Source: Nocardia amamiensis NBRC 102102
Lineage (GTDB): Bacteria > Actinomycetota > Actinomycetes > Mycobacteriales > Mycobacteriaceae
DNA: 57,977 nucleotides
Direction: 5' to 3'
Assembly (NCBI RefSeq): GCF_001612745.1
Contig: NZ_BDBA01000083.1
Location: 1-57,977, forward strand
In this document: positions 43,994 through 53,144 of the stretch, piece by piece
Layout of the letters: every line of letters begins with the position of its first letter
Position numbering within the stretch: position 1 is the stretch's first letter
Notes under the pieces: model-generated
Told to the model about the DNA's origin: nothing
Databases searched by the model: none
Seen by the model: only the letters and a program-made list of their open reading frames with translations
Program-made: the position numbers and the translations under genes

Positions 43994-44704
43994 TCAGCTG
44001 CCCGCGTTGGCGATTCGGTCGAGCCATTCCCGCATGAGACCGCGTTCGGGGTCGGTCAAGGCGTCGGTCTGCGGCAGCACCGCTCGGAGCGTGACGGCTG
44101 CGGCGACGGGTCCGGAAGTCGCGGCGGCCGGGGCGTCCGTGGTGATCGCGGCGATGATCGCCTCGCGGGCGGTTCTGGACAGTTCCGGATCGCGGTCGGG
44201 CTCGGGGGTGGCGATCAAGGTGAGTGTCGTCCCGGACCCGGCCGCATGGATCAAGGCAACGGCGCGATCCTCGGGCACACGTAGCCGGCCGGCGGCGGCG
44301 ATGCGCCGGATGCGCTCGGCGAGCACCTCGAAGGCGGCGCGCGCGGCCGGTGCGGCTCCTTCCGGGCGGGGCCTGCTGTACATCAGCGTGTACAGCGCCG
44401 GGTCGGCCAGGCCGAGTCCGACGTGCAGATCCCACCCGGCGCGGAGATCGTCGACCGGATCCTCGGCGGGTTCGACGGTGGACTTGCCGGCCAAGTAGGC
44501 GGTGAAGCCGTGTGTGACAACGGCGTCGAGCAGGCCCTGTTTGTCGCCGAACAGCCGATAGATGGTGGGCGGCTGGACTCCCGCCGCAGCGCTCACCGCA
44601 CGCGTCGAGACCGCGTCCGGTCCGCCTTCGCTCAGCAGCCGGGCCGCCGCCTCGACGATGCGTTCGCGGTGTGCCTCGGCGGATGCACCCTCACTGCCGT
44701 CCAT
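43994..44704 (-). CDS. TetR family transcriptional regulator
   Basis: The 236-residue protein starts with a TetR HTH domain: RERIVEAAARLLSEGGPDAV, TRAVSAAAGVQPPTIYRLFG and DKQGLLDAVVTHGF. The rest is an Ala-rich helical ligand domain. It is divergent from the NmrA-like oxidoreductase gene across 87 bp, which holds three GTTATC/GATAAC half-sites, so that gene is the likely target. ATG at 44704. Confidence 0.88.
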   Translation of the reverse strand: MDGSEGASAEAHRERIVEAAARLLSEGGPDAVSTRAVSAAAGVQPPTIYRLFGDKQGLLDAVVTHGFTAYLAGKSTVEPAEDPVDDLRAGWDLHVGLGLADPALYTLMYSRPRPEGAAPAARAAFEVLAERIRRIAAAGRLRVPEDRAVALIHAAGSGTTLTLIATPEPDRDPELSRTAREAIIAAITTDAPAAATSGPVAAAVTLRAVLPQTDALTDPERGLMREWLDRIANAGS

Positions 44705-44712
44705 GATTCCAA

Positions 44713-44770
44713 TGATAACGAGAAGGTGTTATCGACGTTTGTTTACGATGGTACGGTGAAATCGTTATCA
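44713..44770. promoter_or_regulatory. TetR operator half-sites between divergent genes
   Basis: TGATAAC at 44713-44719 and GTTATC at 44728-44733 form a dyad with an 8-nt spacer. A third copy, GTTATCA, lies at 44764-44770, close to the start of the oxidoreductase gene. This clustering in an 87-bp divergent promoter region suggests regulator binding. Confidence 0.5.
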
Positions 44771-44791
44771 CTGGAAACATAGGAGATCTCC

Positions 44792-45655
44792 ATGGTCATC
44801 GTCACCGGAGCCAATGGGAAGCTCGGCAGGGCAGCAACCGAGCACTTGCTGAAGCGCGTCCCCGCAGCGCAGATCGGCGTCAGCGTGCGTGACCCCGAAA
44901 GGGCGCGCGCTCTGGAAGAACGGGGTTTACGGGTCCGTCGTGGCGATTTCGCCGAACCCGCCGGACTCGCGCACGCCTTCGAGGGCGCGTCGAAAGTTCT
45001 CGTGGTGTCGACCGACAGCACGGGTGAGGCAGCGGTGCGCCATCGCCGCGCGGCCATCGAGGCGGCGGTAGCCGCCGGAGCCGAGCGCGTCGTCTACACC
45101 AGCCACATGGGCGCGAACCGGTCGTCTCCATTCCCGCCGATGCCGGCCCATGCCGCCACCGAGGCCGTGCTGCGGGACTGCGGCATTGCCTTCACCGCGC
45201 TGCGCAACGGCTTCTACGCCGCGTCGGCGGCCATGCTGCTGGAAACGGCCGTGCACACGGGGGAGCTGATCGCGCCGGAGGACGGGCCGGTCGCGTGGAC
45301 CGCGCACGCGGACCTCGCCGAAGCGGCGGCGCTGGCGCTCACCGAGGACGAGTTCGACGGCATAACTCCCGCACTCACCGGCTCCGAGGCGATCGACATG
45401 ACGGGCATCGCGGCGATCGGCGCGCGGCTTACGGGGCGTCCCATCCGCCGGGTCGTCGTCGCCGAGACCGAGTATCGTGCGAGCCTGCTCGCCCGCGGCT
45501 TGCCGGAGTCGGCGGCCGATCTGCTCCTCGGGATGTTCGCCGCGAGCCGGATGGGTCATTTCGCGTCGACCAACGCCACCCTCGCGCGCTTGCTCGACAG
45601 GCCGCCCGTGCCTTTGGCGGACACCCTGCGGGCGACGCTCACACCCCTTGGGTGA
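44792..45655 (+). CDS. NmrA/atypical SDR NAD(P)-binding oxidoreductase
   Basis: The 287-residue protein starts MVIVTGANGKLGRAATEHLL, a TGxxGxxG site, then RRGDFAEPAGLAHAFEGASK, RVVYTSHMGANRSSPF and CGIAFTALRNGFYAASAAML, as in NmrA/azoreductase-like QorB proteins. Those proteins reduce quinones or sense NADP. It lies opposite a TetR gene and probably responds to an electrophile or drug (inference). ATG at 44792 after TAGGAGAT. Confidence 0.85.
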   Translation: MVIVTGANGKLGRAATEHLLKRVPAAQIGVSVRDPERARALEERGLRVRRGDFAEPAGLAHAFEGASKVLVVSTDSTGEAAVRHRRAAIEAAVAAGAERVVYTSHMGANRSSPFPPMPAHAATEAVLRDCGIAFTALRNGFYAASAAMLLETAVHTGELIAPEDGPVAWTAHADLAEAAALALTEDEFDGITPALTGSEAIDMTGIAAIGARLTGRPIRRVVVAETEYRASLLARGLPESAADLLLGMFAASRMGHFASTNATLARLLDRPPVPLADTLRATLTPLG

Positions 45656-45705
45656 CGTCGAGCCGGATAGGGATCACGCGTTCACGGCCGCGCCGCGTTC
45701 GACGG

Positions 45706-47076
45706 CTACTGGGTTGCCGCATTGTCGAGGGCGGCGTGGCGTGGCCAGGGACGTATCTCTTCCAGTTGCGCGGCCACGCCGAGAAGCGTGGATTCGCCGC
45801 CCGGTGCCGCGGCGAGCTGGATGCCGATGGGTAGTCCATCGTCCGAGTTGCCGGCGGGGATGGACATCGCCGGATAGCGGACGGTATTGAACGGCGGTGT
45901 GAAGGGGATGAATCGCGGCACCCGGAGCACGGTTTGCGCAAGCCCTTGTCCGGCGAAGGTGCCGATCGGGACGGGAGGGGTCGCCAGGGTCGGGGTCACC
46001 AGGAGATCGTATTCGGTGAACCAGGCCGCGAATCGGGCGGACTGCCGGGGCGGAGGAGCATCGGGGACACGGCGCAGGCGGGTGATCATCCGTCCGGTGC
46101 GCGCCACCTTGCGGGTGAGGGGTTCGAGTAGCTCCCAGCTCAGATCGGTGGTGTCCTCGGCGACACCGGCGAAGTAGCGTGCGAGGAATCCGAGCGTGTC
46201 CTGCGGACGCCAGGGCGGCGGCGCTTCGGTGACGGTGTGGCCCGCTGCGCGGAGCGCTTCCGCCGCGGCGTGCAGCACGGTGCGGACCTGGGGCGCCACG
46301 GACGCTCCGAGGACCGGCGGCTGCGCGGTCATGCCGATCCGCAGCGACCGCGGCGGCGGTGCGGGGTCCCGGTATTCGTGGACGGCGGCGAGCACGTCGA
46401 GTAGCAGCGCGGCGTCGGCGACGGTGGTGGCGAGCGGCCCGAAGGTGGAGATCCCGAGCCAGTTCGTGCCCAGTTCCGGGGGACGCGGGACTACGCCGTC
46501 ACCGGGTTTCAGGCCGATCAGTCCACAGCAGGACGACGGTATCCGGATCGACCCGCCGCCATCGGACCCGACCGCGAGCGCGGCCATTCCGCTGCTGACG
46601 GCAGCGGCGCCGCCGCCGGTCGACCCGCCTGGAGTGTGCTCGAGCTGCCACGGATTGCGGGTGCTGCCGTGCGCGGTGCTTTCGGTGACCGGCCACTGGC
46701 ACAGCTCCGGCACGTTGGTCTTGCCGATCAGGAGGGCCCCCGCTGCGCGTAATCGGCGAACCAGTTCACTGTCGGCTTCGGCCGGGGTCTGGCGCGTCGC
46801 GCGGGAACCGTTGCCGGTCACGCATCCGGCGAGGTCGAGATTGTCCTTGACCGCGACTGGAACCCCGGCCAAAGGGAGTTCCCGGAGGTCGTCGCGGGTG
46901 GCCAAGGCGCGGGCTTCCGCGCGGACCTCATCGACCCGGACGATCCGGAAAGCGTTGATCCGGGCGTCGATTGCCGCGATCCGGGACAGATGCGCGTCGA
47001 CCACCTCGAGCGGGGACACGTCGCCGGTCCGGACCGCGGAAGCTATCTCGATCGCCGAAGCGCCCGCCCATCCCAT
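45706..47076 (-). CDS. Amidase signature family hydrolase
   Basis: The 456-residue protein has the amidase catalytic triad in place: K77 (VAVKDNLDL), S152 (PGGSTGGG) and nucleophile S176 (SDGGGSIRIPSS). It converts amides to acids and ammonia; members also include GatA, but the neighbours show no gatB/C, so a stand-alone amidase is more likely. The ATG at 47076 has GAGGAG upstream. It is convergent with the NmrA-like gene, ending 51 nt from it. Confidence 0.9.
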   Translation of the reverse strand: MGWAGASAIEIASAVRTGDVSPLEVVDAHLSRIAAIDARINAFRIVRVDEVRAEARALATRDDLRELPLAGVPVAVKDNLDLAGCVTGNGSRATRQTPAEADSELVRRLRAAGALLIGKTNVPELCQWPVTESTAHGSTRNPWQLEHTPGGSTGGGAAAVSSGMAALAVGSDGGGSIRIPSSCCGLIGLKPGDGVVPRPPELGTNWLGISTFGPLATTVADAALLLDVLAAVHEYRDPAPPPRSLRIGMTAQPPVLGASVAPQVRTVLHAAAEALRAAGHTVTEAPPPWRPQDTLGFLARYFAGVAEDTTDLSWELLEPLTRKVARTGRMITRLRRVPDAPPPRQSARFAAWFTEYDLLVTPTLATPPVPIGTFAGQGLAQTVLRVPRFIPFTPPFNTVRYPAMSIPAGNSDDGLPIGIQLAAAPGGESTLLGVAAQLEEIRPWPRHAALDNAATQ

Positions 47077-47434
47077 CGCACTCTCCTCGATCCATCCGCG
47101 CCGGTGACCGGCACCGCCCAACGGCTGAGCGCGATGCGCTCGCAATGGCCGAACCGGCCGAGCGCGGTACCGAATAGCCGCTCCCGATTACATCGCGGTC
47201 CACGGTAATGGTCGACCGATAACGGCGACAATGACCACACGCGCCCTTTCCCGCGGCCGGGAACGGGTGCGGGGGAGTTCGACACATGAATCCGGGCGGG
47301 AACCCGCGCATTGGCAACTGATTCCGGGAGCAGTCGCGACCGATCGAGACCCGAGTCCCACCCGAATGAACACCGCATTCGCCACGAGCCCGCCGAGGAC
47401 GTCGATCAGCACGCCGAGTGGTTGTCGAGCTTCT
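47077..47434. other. Intergenic region with no recognised gene
   Basis: Several short frames cross this stretch but none resembles a protein family or has a plausible start and ribosome site. It separates the amidase start from the end of the 131-residue membrane protein gene. I see no strong hairpin. Confidence 0.4.
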
Positions 47435-47830
47435 TCATCGCCGCCACCGCAGGATCCGCCACACGAGTATCGCGACGCCTGCCGCGATGAGGACCGCTGG
47501 TAACGGCGGCGGGCGCAACCTTCCGGCCGCGTGCCTGCCACGCGCGAGCCTCGGTGCGGGCGTCGCCGCCGCAATCCGGTGGGCGAGATCCGCGGCGCCT
47601 GTCTTGGCGTGCTCGGCTTTGTCCGAGACCGCGTGCGCAGCTTCGGACACCGCGTGCTGCGTCGCCTCGACAGCGTCGCGCGCCTTTCCCTTGCTCCATG
47701 AGGCGTCGTCGAGCTTGTGACCGAGTTCTTCGACCGCCTTGTCGAGTTCCTTCCTGGCGGTGTCGCGGGCGCGTCGCAGCGCCGCGGCGCCATCGCCGTG
47801 CGCCCCGGTGGGCGATCGGCTGCCGCTCAT
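47435..47830 (-). CDS. Small membrane-anchored alpha-helical protein (DUF3618-like)
   Basis: The 131-residue protein has a charged, Ala-rich helical body (RARDTARKELDKAVEELGHK, then EAAHAVSDKAEHAKTGAADL) and one C-terminal membrane helix, LPAVLIAAGVAILVWRILRW, ending in Arg residues. This resembles DUF3618-type proteins of actinobacteria with the membrane helix at the C-terminus. Function is unknown. The start ATG is at 47830. Confidence 0.6.
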   Translation of the reverse strand: MSGSRSPTGAHGDGAAALRRARDTARKELDKAVEELGHKLDDASWSKGKARDAVEATQHAVSEAAHAVSDKAEHAKTGAADLAHRIAAATPAPRLARGRHAAGRLRPPPLPAVLIAAGVAILVWRILRWRR

Positions 47831-48025
47831 CCTCTCCTCATCTCCTATCCGTGATCACCCAGTATCCCGAGCACCGCAGCGGCAACTTCCGGCAACACTG
47901 CGGTAGCAGGCCAACGGCGACGCCACCAGCCGCGCCACGCGGCCGAACCGGTTGTCTTTCTGTCGCATCTCCATTCGGGCGAGCCGGATTTCCTCGCATG
48001 CGACGCCGCTGCCGCGCCGACGATC

Positions 48026-48355
48026 TCAACCGCGGCCGAGCGCCTTCTCCAGCTGACCCTTGGTCATCGTGGAGCGGCCCTTGATATTGCGTTTCTTCGC
48101 CTCGTTGTACAGCTGGTCCCTGGTCGGGCCCTTGGGCCCGCTGCGCCCGGAGCGCTGGCCGCCACGCTGCTGCGGGGACTTGTCGCGGATCGAAGTCCGG
48201 CTCGCGGTCTTGGTCTTCCCCTCCTGCGCCCGGTTCTTGTTCACGGTGCGTGCGGCGATCTCCTTCGCACGCTTCGTGCTCGCGCCCCGGTCCTTCGCCG
48301 AGTCCTTGACGTGCTCGTACTGTCGCTCTTCCTTTGCGGTCCATTCCTTGGGCAT
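48026..48355 (-). CDS. Small basic protein with C-terminal SAP/Rho_N-like helix pair
   Basis: The 109-residue protein is very rich in Lys, Arg and Gln. It has EWTAKEERQYEHVKDSAKDR at the start, then a disordered middle with RGGQRSGRSGPKGPTR, and a C-terminal DQLYNEAKKRNIKGRSTMTK followed by GQLEKAL, which has the helix-extended-helix pattern of Rho_N/SAP motifs. Similar proteins are often labelled plasmid stabilisation proteins without evidence. DNA or RNA binding is likely from composition. ATG at 48355. Confidence 0.7.
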   Translation of the reverse strand: MPKEWTAKEERQYEHVKDSAKDRGASTKRAKEIAARTVNKNRAQEGKTKTASRTSIRDKSPQQRGGQRSGRSGPKGPTRDQLYNEAKKRNIKGRSTMTKGQLEKALGRG

Positions 48356-48541
48356 GTCACACCTCCTGCATGGCGACTACCCGGGTGCAGGTATTCCAAT
48401 CGGACGCATCCGCGCTTGCGTTTTCGACGCTGCGGCGGTGCCGGCCTCCCCGCGACACGAGATGCGGCGCCGGATGATCCGCGGGCTCCACGATGACGCA
48501 GTGCTACCCGGCGAAAGCGTTGGGCTGCAGTCGTGCTCGCG

Positions 48542-49096
48542 CTAGCCGACGTAGTCGCCGAGCAGCGGCACCGCCTCGACCGGATGCCGCGCCCGCACAC
48601 CCTTGCCGACGGTGTCGAAGTGCCAGACACCGTCGGTGCGCCGGACTCGGCCCAGCACCAAGCCGGTGTGGTCGCCGCCGCCGGTCAGGTCGTAGCGGGC
48701 GATCTGCGTACCCGCCACGCTGTCGATCACCCGGCAGTAGGCATTGTCGATCTGCTCGAAGGTCTGCCCGGTGTAACAGGTGACGAGGAACAGCACCGTC
48801 GTGACCTCGGAGGTAATCCGGGTGAGGTCGACGGTGATGACCTCGCCGTCGCCGTCGCCGTCGCCCTCGCCGGTGATGCTGTCGCCGTGCAGCCGCACCG
48901 AGCCGTCCGTCGAGCTGAGTCGCTCGTGATAGACGACGTCGATGAGCTGGTCCGCGGCGAACAACAGCGCGGCGGCGTTGAGATCGATGTCCTTCCGCCG
49001 GTTGAACCAGCGCGAGGGCGTGGCCGGGTCCCAGCCGAGCCCTATGGTGACGTGGTCGAGCCGGGTGTCGCGCTCGTCGTGCGGCCTCGTGGACAT
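48542..49096 (-). CDS. TerD family protein
   Basis: The 184-residue protein has the TerD fold signature: HVTIGLGWDP at the start, DLNAAALLFAADQLIDVVYH, a central acidic loop TGEGDGDGDGEVITVDLTRI that supplies calcium-binding aspartates, and a late YCRVIDSVAGTQIARYDLTG. TerD-type proteins occur in tellurite resistance and general stress; no other ter genes are nearby. ATG at 49096. Confidence 0.85.
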   Translation of the reverse strand: MSTRPHDERDTRLDHVTIGLGWDPATPSRWFNRRKDIDLNAAALLFAADQLIDVVYHERLSSTDGSVRLHGDSITGEGDGDGDGEVITVDLTRITSEVTTVLFLVTCYTGQTFEQIDNAYCRVIDSVAGTQIARYDLTGGGDHTGLVLGRVRRTDGVWHFDTVGKGVRARHPVEAVPLLGDYVG

Positions 49097-49655
49097 CCGT
49101 GTTCCCCTCTGCGTTGGCGACCGGGTCGCAGCGATCTCCGTACTCCGGCGTAGGAGCGGACATACGGGCTACTGAAGCCCGCGACACTCACCTGCACGCC
49201 GGACAGTGACGCATGATCGGCGCAGCAGCCTACCCGAATCAGGGCGAATATCGGGCGGAATCCAATCCATGAGGCGGTGCGCCGCGAAGTCAAGGCATGC
49301 GGGTTGGCATAAAGCAGCAGAGCCGACGCCATGGCGGGAGACCCCGCGCCCGCGGTTCGTCGTCACCGGCGTACCGGGTTCGCGAGGTAGCCGCAAAGGC
49401 GCGACCGGGTTCGGTCGCCGCGAAGGGCTACGATGGGCCCGCCCGGTCCGTGCGGAGGATCGGCCACCGGACCGCCGAATCGGCTTCGCGGCCGCCGCAG
49501 ATTCGACCGGCGGCAGCGGATGTTCTTCTCCGGGGCCGGATGCTCGGCCGTTATCCGGTTCGCGCCGTCGGTGTGGTCGCCGTGGCGCCCCATGCCCGGG
49601 TGCGTATCCGGCCCGCAGTCGAACGACGCCGGGCCGGCCTGGCAGGTGGCGGGTC
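49097..49655. other. Intergenic region with no recognised gene
   Basis: This 559-bp gap separates the TerD start from the RskA-like start. Open frames here continue upstream of the RskA-like gene, but are Arg/Gly/Pro-rich and look like GC-driven noise. I see no strong hairpin or family-like sequence. Confidence 0.35.
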
Positions 49656-50396
49656 ATGACCGAGACCGCACAGTCTCGCACCGACCTGCTCGACCTGGCC
49701 TACCCGTACGCGATGGACGCGGTGGCCGAGATCGAGCGAAGGCACATCGAAAGCCGGGTGGCGAAGACCGATTCCGATACCGCAGCGGCATTCGCCGGCA
49801 CAGTACACCGGGTGCGCGAGACAGTGGCGGTACTGAGTGCCGTCGACGCGGTGAATCCGCCGCCGACGTTGGAGTCGAAGATCCTGCGAGCGATCGACGA
49901 CTCGCGCCGGAACATGCGATCCGGGCGACGCGGTGCCCGGTCGGTGTCCAGCGGCCTGCCGCGAGCGGCTCGGCTGGCCGTCGCCGTCGCCGTGATCATC
50001 GGTGCCGGCGCGGGAGCCGTGGTGGCCGCGGAGCGGATCGCCGGACATCGTCCTGCCCCGGTTACCGCTGAACAGGTTCTGCGGCAACCGGATTCGCGGT
50101 CTCGCGTGGTCGGGTTCACGGTCGGGGGCACCCTGACGGTGAGCATGTCGGACCGGCTGCGTGCCGTCGCGGTGACATTCGACGCGGTGCCGGCGCCGCC
50201 TCCCGGACGGGCCTATCAGCTGTGGGTGATGTCGTCCACGGGTGCGGTGCGCTCGGCGGGTGTGCTGACCACGGTGCCGCAGGCGGGGGTGTCGACCCGG
50301 TTCGATCCGGCGGACGTCTTCGTTGTCACGATCGAACCCGCGAGCGGGTCGCCGCGCCCCACATCACCGCACCTGGCGGCGATCGCCCTCGGCTGA
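49656..50396 (+). CDS. Anti-sigma-K factor RskA-like membrane protein
   Basis: The 246-residue protein has a cytoplasmic N-terminal helical part (LLDLAYPYAMDAVAEIERRH, ending NPPPTLESKILRAI), one membrane helix (LAVAVAVIIGAGAGAVVAAE) and an extracytoplasmic RskA domain with AVTFDAVPAPPPGRAYQLWV and ADVFVVTIEPASGSPRPT. RskA proteins hold an ECF sigma factor at the membrane; no sigma factor gene lies in the window beside it. The ATG at 49656 has GGTGGCGGG upstream. Confidence 0.8.
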   Translation: MTETAQSRTDLLDLAYPYAMDAVAEIERRHIESRVAKTDSDTAAAFAGTVHRVRETVAVLSAVDAVNPPPTLESKILRAIDDSRRNMRSGRRGARSVSSGLPRAARLAVAVAVIIGAGAGAVVAAERIAGHRPAPVTAEQVLRQPDSRSRVVGFTVGGTLTVSMSDRLRAVAVTFDAVPAPPPGRAYQLWVMSSTGAVRSAGVLTTVPQAGVSTRFDPADVFVVTIEPASGSPRPTSPHLAAIALG

Positions 50397-50446
50397 GCGG
50401 TACACCGATCCGTACCGGGTCACGTTCCCGCGTGCACGACCCGCAC

Positions 50447-51556
50447 TCAGGGCTGGTCGCACCCTTCGAGGGTCGCGCGAGCCACCTCTTCGACGACGTC
50501 ATCGACCTCACCACGCTCCCGCAACGCGGTCAGTTGCCGGAGCGCACCGTTGCCACGGCCGAGCAGGCGAGCGAATGCCTCGTCGACGAACTCGCGGTCG
50601 CCCGCCTCCTCGAGCGCGGGGGCCGCGTAGTCGATCAGGCGGCGCAGCAGCGTGCGGATGGGCGCCACCTCGCCGTCGTGCGGGTCGACACCGTCTCCGA
50701 CCAGTCCCGAACGCGCCGCCTTCCAGTACGCCGCTCGCAGTACCTCGGCGGGCACCGCGGGCGCGGCATGACCGTCGGCCAGGGACTTTCGCGCCATGAC
50801 GACGATCGCGCGCACCAGCGCGGCCAACAGCGCGGACTCCTCGACGGTCGCGGGTATGTCGCTCACCCGGATCTCGACGGTGGGGAAGGAGACCGACGGG
50901 CGGACATCCCAGTAGACCATCTGCTTGTCCAGGATGCTGCCGCTGTTGAGCATCATCGCGACCATCGCCTCGTAGTCGCGTGCAGACTCGAAGTACGGCG
51001 GCGGTCCGGCGCTGGGCCAGCGTCGCCACAGGATGCTGCGCCAACTGGCGAATCCGGTCTCGGTGCCGCGGTAGATCGCCGAGTTCGCCGTCATCGCCAG
51101 CAGTTGCGGCAACCACGGCCGCAGATAGTTGCTCACTTGGATCGCGGTCTCGGAATCGGGGATGCCGATGTGCACGTGGCAGCCCGACAGTCCCTGCTCG
51201 TGCGCGAGCAGGCCGAAGTTCTCCTCGATGCGCTGATAGCGCGGTGTCTGCGTGACCGGGAATTCGTGCGGCACGGTCGGCGGAATGCCCACCGCCAGCA
51301 GGCGCGCGTCGTTCTCCTCGGCGCACGAGGAGATACCGCGCCGTAGCTCCCGGAGCTGCCGGTGCAGCGCGGCGATATCGGTGTGGACCGCGGTGCTGGC
51401 CTCCACCTGGCAACGAGTCAGCTCGAGTTGCAGGTCGATGCCGATGTCCTCGGCCGTGCGCGCCACCTCGACGTTGCGTGCCAGCGGCGCGCCGGTACGC
51501 GGATCGACCAGCAAGAACTCCTCTTCCACACCGACGGTCGCGCGGCCATCGTCCAT
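50447..51556 (-). CDS. Carboxylate-amine ligase, YbdK/GCS2-type glutamate-cysteine ligase
   Basis: The 369-residue protein starts TVGVEEEFLLVDPRTGAPLA, with the ATP/metal-binding glutamates, and has GLSGCHVHIGIPDSETAIQV, a family-typical HVH motif, and PTVEIRVSDIPATVEESALL. YbdK has weak glutamate-cysteine ligase activity; in actinobacteria such genes may act on other amines, as mycothiol rather than glutathione is the main thiol. ATG at 51556. It is convergent with the RskA-like gene. Confidence 0.85.
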   Translation of the reverse strand: MDDGRATVGVEEEFLLVDPRTGAPLARNVEVARTAEDIGIDLQLELTRCQVEASTAVHTDIAALHRQLRELRRGISSCAEENDARLLAVGIPPTVPHEFPVTQTPRYQRIEENFGLLAHEQGLSGCHVHIGIPDSETAIQVSNYLRPWLPQLLAMTANSAIYRGTETGFASWRSILWRRWPSAGPPPYFESARDYEAMVAMMLNSGSILDKQMVYWDVRPSVSFPTVEIRVSDIPATVEESALLAALVRAIVVMARKSLADGHAAPAVPAEVLRAAYWKAARSGLVGDGVDPHDGEVAPIRTLLRRLIDYAAPALEEAGDREFVDEAFARLLGRGNGALRQLTALRERGEVDDVVEEVARATLEGCDQP

Positions 51557-51711
51557 GTGAATGGCATACCCCGGGTCAGGATGCCTAGTCGCTGGATCGG
51601 CGCGAAGTTGCCGCGCCGTCGCTCGCCGCGCCCGCCTCGACCACGGTTTGAACGGCGTCGATGCGGAAACTGCCGACGAAGGGGGCTGCACCAATACCAG
51701 GGAGATATCGC

Positions 51712-52047
51712 ATGTTTCGGATCGTTCTACGTCTCGTCGTGACAGCCGGCTGCGCAATGGCGGTCGCCGGGACCGGTGCCGGGCTCGCCGCCGCGGGACC
51801 AACGCTGTCGGCGGACACCCAGGAAGAAGGCACCATCGCGGTGAGCAGCCAACCGGCGTCGGAGAGCTGGACCTGCGCGCTGGTCGGCTCGGGCGAACAA
51901 GCCGGTTTGCGAGCGGATGTCGCGCGCAACGGGGAGAGCCGCGGCGGGTTCGCGGCGGGCAGTACCGTCACCGCCGCCTGCGTCGGACCGCAGTGGCCGA
52001 TGGTGGCGCTGACCACCGGAGTCACCTCGCTCGACGACGCGGACTGA
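51712..52047 (+). CDS. Small secreted protein of unknown function
   Basis: The 111-residue protein has a signal peptide (MFRIVLRLVVTAGCAMAVAG, cleaved near AAAG) and a mature domain with two cysteines (SWTCALVGSGEQAGL and VTAACVGPQWPM) that may form one disulphide. GGGAG precedes the ATG at 51712. I do not recognise the family. It is divergent from the ligase gene. Confidence 0.65.
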   Translation: MFRIVLRLVVTAGCAMAVAGTGAGLAAAGPTLSADTQEEGTIAVSSQPASESWTCALVGSGEQAGLRADVARNGESRGGFAAGSTVTAACVGPQWPMVALTTGVTSLDDAD

Positions 52048-52122
52048 CCTCTCCGGCCCGCCTCCCACGGCCGGTGCTGCGGAAACCTCACGCAGCAGTG
52101 CGGGCTCGATAGTCTCGCTCGC

Positions 52123-53073
52123 ATGCGGATCGTCGTCCTCGGCTCGGGCATTTCGGGTCTTTCCACCGCCGCGGAACTGCTCCGGGCCCGGCATGAGGTG
52201 ACCATCGTCAGCGCCACTCCGATCACCGCGACCACGTCCTTTCTCGCCGCGGCGGTGTGGTTTCCCACCGCTGCGGGTCCGGCCGACCGGGTCCGGGCGT
52301 GGAGCGACACCACGTTCGCGCACTTGGCCGCGCTGGCCGCCGCGGGCGCGCCCGGCGTGCGGATGTGCGAGTCGACGGCGCTCTATCGGAACGAACCCGC
52401 GGTTCCGGCCTGGTCACGGTCGGTGCGCTCGTTCCGGGCCGCCGACCAGGGCGAATTGCCACCCGGATACGGCTTCGGTTTCCGTTTCGCGGTTCCCCTG
52501 GTGGAGATGCCGACCTACCTGCCGTTCCTGAGCGCTCAGGTGGACGCGGCAGGCGCGCGACGCGTGCGGCGCACCGTCCACCGGCTCGCCGACCTCGCCG
52601 ACCTTTCCCCCGACGTCGTGGTGAACTGTGCGGGTCTGCGCGCCGCCGAGCTCGTCGGTGACCCGGACGTGTACCCGATCCGCGGCCAGATCGTGCGGGT
52701 GACGAACCCGGGGCTTTCGGTGTCGATCCGGGACGAGGCCCATCCACTCGGACGTGCCTACGTCCATCCCCGGGACGCCGACTGCGTTCTCGGCGGTTCG
52801 CTGGAACCGGGCGAATGGGACACCACGCCCGACCCCGAGCTCACCCGGTCGATCCTGCGGCGTTGCCGCGATCTGGCACCCGCGCTCGCCGAGAGCCAGG
52901 TGTTGGAAACCCTGGTCGGACTGCGCCCTGGCCGCGCCGAAGTCCGCCTCGAACTCGACACTGCCGCGCTGCCGGGCATACCCGTCGTGCACAACTACGG
53001 CCACGGCGGTTCCGGCATCACCATCGGATACGGCTGCGCACTGGAGAGCGCGGCTTTGGTCGCCGCACTGTGA
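52123..53073 (+). CDS. D-amino acid oxidase family FAD-dependent oxidoreductase
   Basis: The 316-residue protein starts with the FAD site RIVVLGSGISGLSTAAELLR, has VVNCAGLRAAEL and PIRGQIVRVTNPG in the middle, and ends with VVHNYGHGGSGITIGYGCAL, the DAAO C-terminal signature. DAAOs convert D-amino acids to 2-oxo acids, ammonia and H2O2. The specificity is not predictable. ATG at 52123. Confidence 0.88.
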   Translation: MRIVVLGSGISGLSTAAELLRARHEVTIVSATPITATTSFLAAAVWFPTAAGPADRVRAWSDTTFAHLAALAAAGAPGVRMCESTALYRNEPAVPAWSRSVRSFRAADQGELPPGYGFGFRFAVPLVEMPTYLPFLSAQVDAAGARRVRRTVHRLADLADLSPDVVVNCAGLRAAELVGDPDVYPIRGQIVRVTNPGLSVSIRDEAHPLGRAYVHPRDADCVLGGSLEPGEWDTTPDPELTRSILRRCRDLAPALAESQVLETLVGLRPGRAEVRLELDTAALPGIPVVHNYGHGGSGITIGYGCALESAALVAAL

Positions 53074-53144
53074 CCGGCGCTGCTCAGCAGTTCCGACTCG
53101 GGCCGAGCTGAGTCGACATGTGACGGGGCGAAGAAGGGGAAGAT

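Noticed and set aside
49206..49655. A longer version of the RskA-like protein starting at 49206
   Set aside because: The additional 150 residues are Arg/Gly/Pro-rich with no family resemblance; the ATG at 49656 has a good ribosome site and gives the normal N-terminus.
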